This document shows positions 46,401-58,262 of a stretch of DNA of 64,000 nt, in pieces. A program made the position numbers and the translations under genes. Source of the DNA: Choristoneura fumiferana (taxonomy: Eukaryota; Arthropoda; Insecta; Lepidoptera; Tortricidae). The notes under the pieces were generated by a model. It worked only from the letters and a program-made list of their open reading frames with translations, made no database searches and had not been told where the DNA came from. The DNA lies in NCBI RefSeq assembly GCF_025370935.1, contig NC_133472.1, forward strand, positions 16,158,979 to 16,222,978, given 5' to 3'. Positions within the stretch are counted from its first letter, which is position 1. The number at the start of each line of letters is the position of its first letter.

Positions 46401-48289
46401 ATATTTTGTTTGTTGACGTTGTTATTTGAAAATAATACCGCATATTATATATTATCTATCCTGTTTTAACCATTGTCAAGTTACGATTATAAAGTGTAAA
46501 AAGATATTAAATTTATTTAATGAAAGGGATTAAAAAGAAACAAAGTACTCAATTCAGTCATAATACTGTGTATGAATAATTAAACAATCACACTTATATT
46601 TATTAAATACCTAACGAAAGGGTTAAAAGAGACTTAGGTAAGATAAAACGCAGTTCCATTACTGTTGCATATTAGAATGACACTTATTCAATACTGTACT
46701 ATTGATTATCATCATCATCACCTCCTAAAAGCAATAAATAGAGTTTTACGTATCTAAAACGAATGTTTATGTCACTTACAGGATTCACTAAGAAAAGTTA
46801 TTGATATTAAATACTGTAAGATGTTTGAATTATTGAAGATTATGAACGATGTTATTTCAAAAGACGATAAAGCCTTTAATACATAGCATCCATTTTAATA
46901 GACGAATTGAGAAACAGGTTAAAGTTAACTAGGAATGTATAGTTCTATCTTTTTAAGCTTAAAACCTTAAAAGCTGGGGAGAATCATACCAAAAGTAGTT
47001 CTGTTACTGTAGGTAGGTAGGTACTCGTGCGTACCCAAAACACGAATTAGTTCAGTGGTCCTGTGCGGCGACTGCCGTGCCTTATGCTTAATGACTTGCC
47101 GCTTCAGTACTGCCGTCAACAACACAGAAACAAATATCCAGTGATGTTGAGTATAATAAAAAGAACGAATGTTACGAAAAAGGAACTTATACATATACCG
47201 AACTAATTCCAGTGGCTAGATATATTGCTTGTAACGAGAAAACTGATAACTAGTACATCTCTAAATGCTAGGCTCTGATCTACGTAGGTATTTGCTATCA
47301 TTGAAGCACCTAGTGTTAACTTATACAAGCGTGTTTTAATTTAAGTAGGTACTTACTGCATATTTTAATAGGTATGTAATTTCTTATAGAAAAGTAGGTC
47401 GTATCTATCTACTCTATGCTAAATCTGTTTCTCAATTCATAGAAGTACTAGATCTCATCGCAATATTTCTTTGATTGCTTGGCGTCCATTTAATCAGTTA
47501 AAACTAGACCCTTCTGCGATTAAATAATTCTATCAACGAAACGGGAAAAAGGTTCTTGAAATTTTTATTTAACGGATTTAATTAAGTTTCATAATTTTAT
47601 GCAGCTTCTAATTAAGCATTAAATTGTATTGGGTGGCCTGAATTATATTTTCATACTGTTTGACATTCGATGGAACCACGATAAAACCATTCCTCAGCTC
47701 CACATCATACGTCATAGCTATGTGCGTAGAAATGTCGCGATGGGAACTTAGGCTGTAAGGGACACAATTGCGTAAGTACGGCGTAAGTACTTACTTTCTG
47801 AAAACATAAATAAATCATATTTATTGTTCGTGATCTAAATCAACTTGACACTAATACATTATTGTAATACCTAATCATAGTCTTTAGCCAAAAGGTACAA
47901 CTTAAACAGTTTCTTTTATTAATTTGCACTTAGACAAAATAGCCAATGCAAAGAGTAATGTTTAGATACATTTTAGAATGGAAGTTACACGATATAGCAT
48001 TACTTGTTAATGGAGGAATAAATTCTTAAGGTGTTAATTACTATTTTTAGAATCTTTAAAGAAAGTAATAAAAGTTACAGCAAAATTAGACGATCCTTTC
48101 AATTCATTTTATTGTTTCGTTTTTATTATTTGTTGTTTGTTAATTTATTTCACCTAGGTACTTAATTTTCTTACAGAGTTGAGAAAGTCTTAAATTGTAA
48201 CTTATTCTCGATTGAGTAGAGGTTATAAATATTTATTTGGAGTGCCGTTTCTTCCTTAATTACTATGTAAATATTGTTCACATTAAAGT
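43401..48289 (+). other. Long intron/intergenic stretch between the p69 and p88 exons
   Basis: AT-rich. Contains an (at)n microsatellite at about 43657-43672 and a small palindrome (atgttacatttgatgtaacat) at about 46246-46268. There is no zinc-finger-like exon in any frame that I can see. The longest open frame (45976-46305) is Leu/Phe/Tyr-rich, as expected of AT-rich noise. Confidence 0.5.
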
Positions 48290-48874
48290 ATGAGGTTGGT
48301 AGTTTAAATTATGTTCATTAGTGGGTCACGTCGAGTCTGTGGCGATCTCATAACATATCGCCGTGTCTCGCGGGTGTACCCGATATTCACGTTCAGACTT
48401 CAGAATAGCAAGCACACGCGGCTTTTTCTATTTTGCCGGTCATTGTTCCCTTATATTTCGGGATCAATCAGGAAAAGATGTACTGAGCGGCAAAGTCAGT
48501 AGTGGCCGACCGTGCTAGCGTTTTGTAAGCTGGCGGCCGTGATCGTACGTCACAGACGACGCGGGGGTGGGCTTCTTGCGCGTGCGCGCCGCACGCGTGA
48601 GAGAGCGCTTCGCAACGTGGAACAGAAATATACTCAGATCTGTCACTCGTTGTGTTTGCCTTGCCTACACGACACGGGATACTAAAGTGTCCAATTAAAT
48701 TATTATATTATGTAGTAGCAAAGTAACAACACGGGTTATTAGTAAAGAATAGATTAAAAGTTAAGTTATTTATATTATAATTAGACATAAAATAGTGTTG
48801 TTAACATTTGAGTGAATTTTCTAAACTTAGAAAGCATTGTCAGTCACGAGAGTCTCGAAGAGAGGGCTGTTCAG
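48290..48874 (+). promoter_or_regulatory. Candidate internal promoter and non-coding first exon
   Basis: A CpG-rich island (about 48310-48620) contains a CRE-like tacgtcac (about 48546), gagagag, and tcagt/tcaga initiator-like cores (48497, 48636). It is followed by about 250 bases ending at a good donor, gttcag|gtatgt (exon end 48874). The last 220 bases contain only one ATG, which is stopped at once (atgtag), so the exon would be non-coding. It points toward the p88 exon 1.2 kb downstream and the third terminus 5.4 kb downstream. If used, it would give messages without the BTB domain or a donor for trans-splicing. Inferred only from composition and splice signal. Confidence 0.4.
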
Positions 48875-50110
48875 GTATGTTATGACTTATCATATTGTGG
48901 TACTACTCTCAAGTTTCGTAGATGGTGGTGTGGTGAGAACCCTGGCGCTAGATTATCCACGTTAAACTCGCTTTCTATGTTGCTCAAACCGACAATCACT
49001 ATGCGACAAAGTATTTTGGTTCAGTACAAATTATTGTTTTCTATTTTTTGTTGATTCTGTAGAAAATGTATTGCAACTTATCCATGAGGCTAAAAGATAT
49101 TCCTGCTCATTCGTAATCGTATTTTTGGTTTGCTTACTTGACATGGGCAGCTTTTTTTCTGATTTCTAGAACCTGTAAGCTAACACCAATGGTACAATTT
49201 ATATTATTTTACATCTTTGAGCCCACCTTATGTGATCTTAAGAGCTAAGTTTACTGAAGCGTTATTTTTATATGATGTACTTGCCGAAATAGTTCCAAAT
49301 GCAAACACTTGAGTCCTATTATCATAGAGAATTCTGTTCTTTTTTGTTATATCATTTTTAATTTATTATTTTAGATTACGGTAATGTTAAATACCTAGTG
49401 TAAGCAGTTTGAATTTTACTTTTTTCTTTACAATTACAACGTATGCAGACATTTTATTTTGGGTCACTTAATGTATTGTTAACCATCATTAGTAGGACTG
49501 ATGTTTTCTCATTTTTGGTTTAAATATACTTTGAACTCATCGTTTTAATTTAATTCAAATTTTTTATGTCAAATTGTTTTTAAGTAATAGATATATTCCG
49601 TGTTACCACAAAAACTTAGATAATCGTTGAGCATCCTGTTTAACACCTGTCAATCTATAGAAAACTATAATTTAGGAATGTCAAGCTTTTTGTGGTAAGG
49701 CTACTTATGTTTTATTGTTGTCTGTCATATTCCATGGACGAGTTTTTTTTTAATAAAGTGAAAAACGCTTAGGATTTTTCTGTCTAAGTGTATTATAAAC
49801 GAAACGGTGCTAAAAAAAGAAGCTTTATGCATATTAAACTTGTCCGTGTAGTAAAGCCAGTTTTTTCATGGTTTTCTTTTTGTTGAAAAATCGTGTTGTA
49901 ATTAATTTCATCATTCAATTTGAACAAATAAAGGTTTATATATTTTCTTTATCTGTTTTCTTTTTTGTTTCTTTCATAGCTTTGCTAGGCAATTAGCCCC
50001 ATAGCAGCACTCGCTTACTTTTGTGTTTAGAAGGTACCCGTTGTTTTCAATAATTTATATTAAACTAAGTTTTTCATTCACCTGATTACTAAAATAAATT
50101 TCGTTTTCAG

Positions 50111-50730
50111 GGCGTGGTACTCCCGATTCTGAAAACAAGGACTCAAGATACGGGCATTCTCCTGGCAACGAAGGGCACAGCAAGATCCGCGTCAATCCGG
50201 CCACGCAAGGCGCCTCCACGTCGGGCGAGTACCACAGCGACTCGCTCAACAACAACACGCCGGGGCCCGGCACGCAGCTGCAGCGGCCCGCCGTGCGCCG
50301 CCGGATCCGGCGGAGAGCGAATTCCGCGTCCAATGACCCCGCCGAGCAACTCACGGAGATGTCCGTCAGAGGACTTAACCTCTTTCGATACGCATCGGTC
50401 AACGAAGGAGTTTACCAATGCACCGAGTGTGCTAAAGAGAACATACAAAAAACTTTCAAAAACAAATATTCATTCCAGAGGCACGCGTTTCTGTACCATG
50501 AGGGCCAGCAGAGAAAAGTTTTCCCGTGCCCCGTCTGTTGCAAAGAATTTTCCAGACCCGATAAAATGAAAAACCATATGAAGACCACCCACGACTGCTA
50601 CGTGCCAAAAGACTGCGTGTATCCGCCGAACGCGTTCTTCATGCTGCCGGGCATGGAGGGCCAGCTGCCGCCCGGCATCAAGCTGGAGGCGGCGCCCGCG
50701 CAGACTGCGCCCGACCCGGCGCACGCCTGA
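50111..50730 (+). CDS. ttk: ttk p88/alpha-type terminal exon (two C2H2 fingers)
   Basis: The acceptor ttcgttttcag ends at 50110. Phase-1 joining (g|gg makes Gly289) gives an open frame to the TGA at 50728-50730, a 494-residue protein. Finger 1 has an unusually long spacer, C-X2-C-X17-H-X4-H (Cys392, Cys395, His413, His418; CTECAKENIQKTFKNKYSF). Finger 2 is standard (Cys428, Cys431, His444, His449; CPVCCKEFSRPDKMKNH). The block EQLTEMSVRGLNLFRYASV before the fingers also matches fly Ttk88. This is the isoform linked in flies to eye and neuronal repression, with DNA specificity different from Ttk69. The tail contains IKLE at 478-481, a consensus SUMOylation site; fly Ttk is known to be SUMO-modified. 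The protein is much shorter than Drosophila Ttk88 (about 810 residues), mostly in the linker. The exon is GC-rich compared with the p69 exon. Confidence 0.93.
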
Positions 50731-51500
50731 CCGCCTCACCTCGACCTTAATCTCGGATAAGTATTAACTATCAATTCCACTTACGATATATGTACAGTGC
50801 GGACCGATAGCCATTTGATAGCTCTTTAGGATTTCCTGCAATTCGTTTGCATTATATTTCTTATTATCAGAGTTCAATAGAAGTAGATATTCATTCTATT
50901 TTTTGAGTAAAATTTTTATGTACACTTTTACCGATTGCATATATTATATATGTTTTTCCAATCATACTGTTATGCATTTAATATCTAATGTTCGTTACAT
51001 AAAGGTTATGCTTGTTAAAATTACGGTTGTGCAAATTATTAGACAATAAATGTTGAGGCCAGTTACGCAATAATTGCAAACAGCAAATTATTATATCTTT
51101 ATAGTATGAGTAAGTAGCATTAAAGGGTGCTGTTCAAGTCTGATTCCTGCCTTCCATTTACGCACTGCTGTAAACCTGACAATAGCAATGTTATAATATT
51201 TTATCAGTGTTGTTGCCCAGAAATAGAGTACGCGTAGGTATGATACCGTAAGACATAACCAAAGACTGTAATTAACATATTAAACATATTTTTGCAATAG
51301 AAATTTAATCATGTTTTACTTGTCGAGCATATTACTTTGTGTGAAGTCTAAGAATTACTCCTGATAACGTTGCCGCGCCGTCGCCGGCGTCGCGCACGGC
51401 TCCTGATAACGGACCACTCTCACACATATTTATGTACCTATATAACTATATGTATAAAGAGGTTTTAATGTCGTTATAAAATAAAATACAAGAGGGCTTA
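50731..51500 (+). other. Probable p88 3' UTR
   Basis: AT-rich sequence after the stop codon with AATAAA hexamers at 51045-51050 and near 51480. No ORF or repeat recognised. Confidence 0.5.
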
Positions 51501-52118
51501 ACATATAAAAAATCAAGTGCCTAAAAATGTCGTTGTGCTGAATATTATCCAGACAGCTTAGCCACAAAATGAAAGACGATTTTAACATGCTCTTGTCTAA
51601 TTTTAAGTGCCTTGAAATCTAGGATTATGTCGTTAACAAAAGATATCAATTTTATTGGTAATTGTTTATGATTGTGAAATTTTCATAACTATTTTAATAA
51701 CTATTATCATGTCTCTTAAATTTTATGTATTAAAGACTTATTTTATAGATTAATATTATGTAAATGTTTAAAATATATTAGTGAGCCTATATTGTTAATA
51801 CATAGCTGTAATTGTGAATCTTTGCGAGAGAAGTATATTTTCAGATTTATCGATAAATACCGGCCTAATTAGTAAGGTAGGTATGTATCTAAATACGCAA
51901 ATAATTTGATCGTGCCATAGCACAAATGAATGTTGTATATTGCGGATGTTTCCGATCCCCGAAATCCCGCTATAGAGTAGGAACGCACGCGGCACGAGCC
52001 CGGCGGACGACAATCAATAGTTCTTCCATTAATAAGGGAATTCTAATGTTAAACTTTAATGATAATCTTACGACTAATCTCCATTTTAACTATAAGTAAC
52101 TTGTTTGGGAATAATTCA
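51501..52118. other. Non-coding stretch
   Basis: AT-rich, no gene or repeat recognised. The frame at 51795-52013 on the minus strand has no identifiable motif. Confidence 0.4.
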
Positions 52119-52267
52119 GTGGAGTTAAGGAAAAAGGAGATGAGTCAAAAAAAAATTGACTCATCCCCTAATTGCCGTGACACATAATAGTGTTTTGAAC
52201 CAATGAGTGCGAAAATCTCATTTTTCAATTATTTTTTTTGACTCATCTCCTATTTCCTTAACACCAC
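52119..52267. repeat. Fold-back MITE
   Basis: The left end gtggagttaaggaaaaagga with gatgagtca pairs with the right end tgactcatctcct with atttccttaacaccac. A second copy of the gactcat word next to the left arm makes a small nested hairpin. Confidence 0.75.
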
Positions 52268-54251
52268 AGAATTACTATTTGAGCAATTATATAATAAGGC
52301 ACCGGACCTTTGAAAAGATTAATATGTATACTTATATTGGCTACAAATTGAGTTTTTGTATTTTAATAATTAGCGCACAAGTTTAACATACATAGTTTAG
52401 TATACGTTAAGTTTATTATAGATTTTGATAGGCCACTTTCTTGTATATAATTAACGGTATATTTACTTGGAGTAGTTTATTATGCACCACGAGGTATTAA
52501 CGACGCGCAGCGGCGCCGCTCGGTGTCTCGCTCACAGCTAGCATATTTATGTATCTGGACACACAAATTCGGAAGTTTATTTTTTTTATTTCATCTTAAA
52601 TTTTCCTCTGCAATTTATGCATTTTGAAATGTAATTAAACTGTGTTGAAGTGTTATTTTTTTTCTTCTTTTTGTAGTATTTTATTTTGTGATATTAGTGC
52701 TAACTAAGTTGGCTTTTCTGTTCATTGTTGAGTTATTATTATTCTTACTTTTTGTCTTAATCCATGCTGCAAGGCAGCACAGATTTAAATATATAAAAAA
52801 CAGTAAATCCGTTAGTAGACATTGATAGTGCCTAAGTATTACAGTATCGTTTGACAAATCATATAAGTAACGTTACAGGTAGTGGTTATCTAAGGCCCGA
52901 ATAGAAAATCTAATACGGCTGTCTTTTGTGTTCGACTTAATGGGGATACTTCTGTGTCCCTAGGTAGGTCGCAGAAACTTATCATCGGTTAAAACTACCT
53001 TGCCAACATTATTACAATTTAAATATATTTGAGTTAGGCATACAAACAAAGCAAATATTTCTATTTTAATATTTAAAGTCTTGCTTTTCCCTCCTGTCTT
53101 AAGTATCACCATCTATTTATCATTTTTCAGCAGCCATTTAAGGTTGTCCATTCAAGTTATTTTTTTACGATTTAATTAAGTGCAATTTAAATATATCAAA
53201 GTGTTGTTTTTTCTATATTCTATTGATTTTAGTTTACTAATCATGCTGATCAGAATTTTAACTAAATATTTCTTCTGTACTCTTGTTCAGAATAAAAGTA
53301 TTAAAAATGTATAATTACCTGACTTCCAATTGTCTTAATAAAAACGTGTGCTGATAATAAATTAGTTACCGTGAGGTGCGACTTGTATAGAAGCTGCGCG
53401 GGAACCGCCCTGCGAGGCCTTCTTTGTTATCAGTTTATCGTTCCCGAAGGTGGAAGCTGAAAGCGAACTGTCTGCGTCACCACTTTCTTTAAAATAGTGT
53501 CTTAGACCTTAATCGCTAGAAAAAATTGAGTTGGTATTAATGTTAATTAAGCGAAATTACTAATTTCGGTCATATGCTTATTTAAGAGGTCATTCAATTT
53601 TTCATAGCAAATTTAGGTACGCCCCACTGCAAATCTATTAGAGTCAGCCAATCTAAGTACAGCCACACCACCAACATAGTTCATTCCGACTTGCGGTACT
53701 TCCGTATCTACTCAAAACGTAGCGTAGACCGTGCTACTGCATCCGGTGATGAATAACAATCAGAAGATATCCATTTGTGTGTGGCTGTCATGGCTGCCAA
53801 CTGTCTACTTTCAATAGCGTGGCGTGTGGGGTTTTATGACAAATCCGAATCATTAATTTTATTTTCACTCCATTACGTAAAATCTAATTCAAAGTCTTTT
53901 TATTTAGATGGTACCGCGCTCTATCCGGTATTAATTTTATATATAGGTGTACTTTGTAATCGTTTGAGACATCAAAGCTTTAACGATTAATTGATGTTAT
54001 TGAAACAAATTTATATTTTATTGTAACAGGAAGTCTAAAAATAGATTTTATATTGTAGAGAAGAGAAACGATCTTACCATCGCATTAAATAATGTGAAAA
54101 CATGTAACATTACAAAATAATCCAAATAAAATATAAACAGAAAAACTTTCTTTTATTTCTACAATAGAGTATTACCTAACCCTTGATACTCGTAGTAAAT
54201 TGCAGTTGAACGTTAACGAGATTTAAGTACTATGAGCAGCTCCAATTTCAG
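52268..54251. other. Non-coding stretch before the third terminus
   Basis: Mostly AT-rich. A block at about 53620-53830 (ccgacttgcggtacttccgt, tgctactgcatccggtgatg) has the look of a dispersed repeat, but I cannot name it. It ends with the acceptor gctccaatttcag at 54250-54251. Confidence 0.4.
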
Positions 54252-54704
54252 ATTACGAGTTCACTTATGACGAAGAGGGAGACAGCAATGGCATGCCAGT
54301 AATAACATTAGAGGTTATGTCGGACTCATCAAACACTGATATGGGTCCTGATGGAAGCTCCAGTGACGTGTCATCTCACAACACGTCAGGATCGGATGCT
54401 CAAGACACTTCAAGCGCTCATTTAATGTCTAAAAAATGTCAAAACAATGGAGTTCATGACTCTGAAAATTCCGAAGAAAGCAAAGAACAGGAATCTGCTA
54501 ATGAAAGTACAAAAGCTAAGAATGATCTGCTAGAATACATGACGAGGACGGACGGTAGTGTCGTATGCAAGTTGTGCGGAGAGATACTTCAGAGTCGAAC
54601 GCATTGGTACAGACACAAGTACAAAAGACATGTCATACAGCCGCTGAATCCAACTCCACTCTTTCAATGCGAACAATGTCTCGTCTTCTTTAAGAGCAGA
54701 AAAG
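54252..54704 (+). CDS. ttk: ttk third terminus, exon A: acidic/Ser-rich linker, finger 1 and half of finger 2
   Basis: This exon joins the common exon in the same phase 1 (g|at makes Asp289) and continues YEFTYDEEGDSNG into a Ser/Asp/Glu-rich linker (about 290-380). Finger 1 follows, CKLCGEILQSRTHWYRH, with Cys394, Cys397, His410 and His415 (C-X2-C-X12-H-X4-H). The second finger starts at Cys428/Cys431 (CEQCLVFFKSRK) and is cut after Lys439 plus one base by a donor, aaag|gtatat (54705). Reading on without splicing gives a stop two codons later and no histidines. The finger spacing, the linker between fingers and the splice phase match the p69 and p88 exons, so I read this as a third alternative zinc-finger end of ttk. 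I do not know a Drosophila ttk counterpart. It might instead be a neighbouring independent gene, but it lacks its own BTB or convincing start. Confidence 0.82.
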
Positions 54705-54849
54705 GTATATAAAACTTTCTAATACCTATTTACTTATTATCTTTTGTTTCACTGTGTTTCCATTAAGTAGACATGTACACACAACAAGACTTTCTGAAGA
54801 TCAATCAAGCAGGAAAGCATAGGTATATCTCAATTGCATTTGATTCCTC

Positions 54850-55543
54850 GGCCATTCTCATTTTATTGTGCACCTGTCTAATTTCTGTACCGCTTTTGTA
54901 CCGCACTAGTGACACGGTAATTAGACTTGAGTGCACTGATAAATGTAAATTTTATACGGAATCTTCCAAGTTAGGTATATTTTATTAAGGTATGAAACTG
55001 ACTGCTATTTACTCATAAACTACTCATAATTCTCAAGCAAACTTAGCCGTTATAGTTTTCCTTGAAAGTTTGATATACTTACTACCATCCTGATTTTTTT
55101 TTAATTTTTCCACTCACCGGGTTAGATTTTAGAGGGGGGGACGCTCGATTTTTATGAAAATTTGCACTTTAATGTTGAATATTTCGCAAACAAATCACTG
55201 AATCGAAAAATCGTCTTAGCAACCCCTGGTTTTAAAATACCTATCCAACGATACCCCACACTATAGGGTTGGATGAGAAAAAAAATCACCCCCACTTTAC
55301 GTCTATGGGAGGTACCCTAAAAAAAAATATTTTTGAATTTTTAATTGTACCATTTTGTCGGCATAGTTTACTTATATATCCATGCAAAATTACAGCTATC
55401 TAGCATTGATAGTCCCTGAGCAAAGCCGCGGACGGACAGACAGACATGGCGAAACTATAAGGGTTCCGTTTTTGCTATTTTGGTTTGGAACCCTAAAAAG
55501 CGGTACGGTATTTAGACAGGTGCACGACAAAATGAGAATGGCC
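54850..55543. repeat. Inverted-repeat-flanked insert in the third-terminus intron
   Basis: ggccattctcattttattgt then gcacctgtcta at 54850 is matched by its near-complement at 55499-55543. Between them, at 55265-55497, lies an inverted copy of the 'agggttccg' repeat family (ending ggaaccctaaaaag). The flanking pair could be the ends of an older element. Confidence 0.6.
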
Positions 55544-55778
55544 GTCCTATAGACATTAGTGAGCCCGTTAAGTATATGATAGGTATAAATAAAATATATC
55601 TGAAGATTGTCACACCACACCAGCAATGCTGAAATGAAGGTGGGGCACTAGGTAGGTAACTGTTTTCTTGGACCGTTTCGTCTCATTTTCAAATCTCCGA
55701 TATATTATGTGGTAGAGCCCCAATTCGCAGGATAAGATGTAGTTAGGGAACATAATGAAATAAGTACACTAAGAGGCA

Positions 55779-55907
55779 GTTTCACCACCCATTGATTAAT
55801 TTTAATTGACAGATAAATTTGATGCCGTCTCCGCCTATTCGAAGAAAACAAACAGAAATGGCATCACATTTATCCGTCAAATAAATGTAATCAATGGATG
55901 GTGAAAC
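55779..55907. repeat. Fold-back MITE
   Basis: gtttcaccacccattgatta (55779) pairs with taatcaatggatggtgaaac (ending 55907; one mismatch). Inner pairing is ttgacagataaat / atttatccgtcaa and gatgcc / ggcatc. A common moth MITE type. Confidence 0.8.
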
Positions 55908-56251
55908 AGGAGGTACGTATCATTGATACTTTAGATTTTATTGATACCTAAAATACGACGATTTGCCAGTCGCTCACGTGTTCATCGAAACCTTTGCTCC
56001 CCTTCGCGCTATCCTAGGAATCTGATATTAGCATGGAGCCTAGGATTTACATACAAAGAACAGAAAAGTCAAGAAATCTATAATTTTCGTCTTGCCACCC
56101 CTTTAAACGAAATGTGTGTGTGTGTTTGTATCGGTATATAAAACTATATATGTTAAAGTGAGAAAAGTTTTACAAGTCAGTTTATGACTTGGCGTAAAAA
56201 CGGTTTCCAAAGATAAGTACCTATGTGCAATGTCTTAGAAAGCAGACATGT

Positions 56252-56670
56252 AATGTGAATAGGGTTGCCAGATACATGCATTTCATTTCCGGGACAATTC
56301 GAGGGTTACAAATCGGTAGTAATATCAATATCATCAATAAGTAAATATCAATACGAGCACAAAACCAACTATTTTCTTCAAATTGACGACAAAATCGTTA
56401 CAGTTGGTCGTTTTAAAAAAGTGAGCCCAGATCTTGTCATTTGGCAAGTTTTTTGAAAGGACCTCAAAAACAGTTCTCAGGAATGTGCATTCTAAATACA
56501 AGCCGGCAATGTTAACCGCAGCTTCAATTTTTAATATGGAAGGCAATACTGCTGCGCTCTCGTATAGTCGAAACCCGGGACATGGAAGTGTAATTCCTGG
56601 ACACGGGACAAAACACGTAATTCCGGGACAATCCCGGATGTCCCGGCCATCTGGCAACCCTAAATGTGAA
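56252..56670. mobile_element. Non-autonomous hAT-type element with perfect 8-bp target duplication
   Basis: The element spans 56260-56662 (403 bp). The terminal inverted repeats are tagggttgccagat (56260-56273) and its complement (56649-56662). The 8-bp duplication aatgtgaa is identical on both sides (56252-56259 and 56663-56670). Subterminal cgggaca words are repeated at the right end. No transposase. It lies inside the intron of the third ttk terminus. Confidence 0.85.
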
Positions 56671-57019
56671 GCCTATGATTTACGTACAAAGAACAGAAAA
56701 ATTGAGAAATCTGCAACTTTCACGTTCACACCGCTATAAAGGGATCTGTAAATCAAAGCAGTAAAACTGGGGTACTTGCTGAAAGTTCTAAGAAAGACGA
56801 AATTTGAATTGCTAGCTGAGTATTGCACATAAATAACAAATAAAGTTGCAACTTTCACTCTCCAGCTTATAATTGAGGGTGAAGGCTTGCATAAGAACTA
56901 GTAAAATTATAGGCTATTTATAGGTACTTCCCAAACCACTAAATTTGCTACGCGTAGGTACTAGGATTTGTACAGACACATCAAAATAGTTGATCTAAAC
57001 ATAGGGCACCTTACAAAAA

Positions 57020-57490
57020 TACCCTTTCCGCCCAAAACAAGACCCACCTGCGACAACCGCAGAGGGTCATGGCAGTAAGGGCAAACGAGGGCGTACCGTA
57101 CCACCTCATTCGAGGCGGCCTGCGTACTAACGGGCACCCCACCGTGGGAGCTGGATGCTGAGGTGCTGACCGACGTCTACCGGCGGGTAGCCGAGGCACG
57201 CGCCAGAGGGAAACGGCCGTGCCCGGAAGAGATAAGGCGGTGGAGAGAGATCTCACGCCAAAGTCTCTTCCGGAAATGACTGTAGGCTCTAGAGGGGCTG
57301 AGCTCCGGCCACTGGACCATATCGGGAGTCCGACCCGTCCTTAAAGGATGGGTAGATAGGAGGTGGGGCGTTGTTTCCTTCCACCTGGCGCAGCTACTGT
57401 CTGGGCACGGCTGCTTCGGCAAGTACCTACCTGTGCAAGGTCGGTAGGAGGGAAACAACGCCCATGTCGCAGGCGAGTCGAGCGGAGACG
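57020..57490 (+). pseudogene. R1-type LINE C-terminal remnant
   Basis: The + strand reads, in shifting frames, RAYRTTSFEAACVLTGTPPW (about 57082-57141), VYRRVAEARARGKRPCPEEI, SGHWTISGVRPVLKGWVDRR, and FHLAQLLSGHGCFGKYL (about 57378-57428). This order is typical of the region after the reverse transcriptase in R1-clade elements. Stops after SLFRK and a frameshift near 57065-57085 show it is dead. The usual downstream Cys/His motif is disrupted. It lies in the intron between exons A and B of the third ttk terminus. Confidence 0.8.
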
Positions 57491-58262
57491 GTTAAACTAT
57501 GACTCCCGCATGGCGCATGGCACATGGCATATGGCACAAAGATGCCCGTCCCCCGCTGTTTGGGTCCCTTAGCTGGTAGGTGTACCAAGTTTTCCGGCGC
57601 GCCTGCAGCAGTGAAAACAGGAGACAGAAGGACTCCTGAAGTCGGACCCAAACACTGGACTACCGCCGTGCTGCTGGGCCATGGATGCGCATAGGCTGCA
57701 AAACGGCGATGAAGAGGATCATTCAGGGGCGGGAATCCCACATACCATCGTCAAGGCTTTTCCATAAAGGATTATTCCATAAAGCATCCATAAAGGATTT
57801 TCCCCAGGCAAAGAAAGGGCACTTTACAAAAAGAAATGAGATCCAACAAAAACATTTTATGCGAAATTGGCGGTCGTGACTCATAAGCTCATAACAATTT
57901 CGCTGTAAAAAAAGTTATTTTTATCCCGGGAAAAGCTAATTAATTCCCTAAGCCCTGACTTTTTTAACTCTACACCTGGTTTAAAAAGTAATGTCTTGAC
58001 CGTTTCACATACCTACATATAACATGTCAGTTGTGAGGCTTGGGCGCTAATTTTACATAAAATATTTAGGCGGGATAAAAATTATCTCAATGCACACAGC
58101 AGATACCTATTACTCGTATTTCTAGTACGAGGAGCTGCCCTCTGTCTTTCCCTGTAGTGCCCACGCATTAAGTAGTTTAGGTTGGCGTTGGTAGATAGGT
58201 TATTAGAATCGTCAAGTCCTTTAAGCAGTGAGCGTAACAAATTCAAAACTTTTTTTTTCTAG

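Noticed and set aside
48812..49054. 80-residue frame starting with GTG at the putative internal exon
   Set aside because: No ATG, and it runs through the donor at 48875. The exon is more plausibly non-coding.
50114..50569. 151-residue frame overlapping the p88 exon
   Set aside because: Out of frame with the zinc fingers and only a GC-composition shadow. The phase-1 frame carries all the conserved residues.
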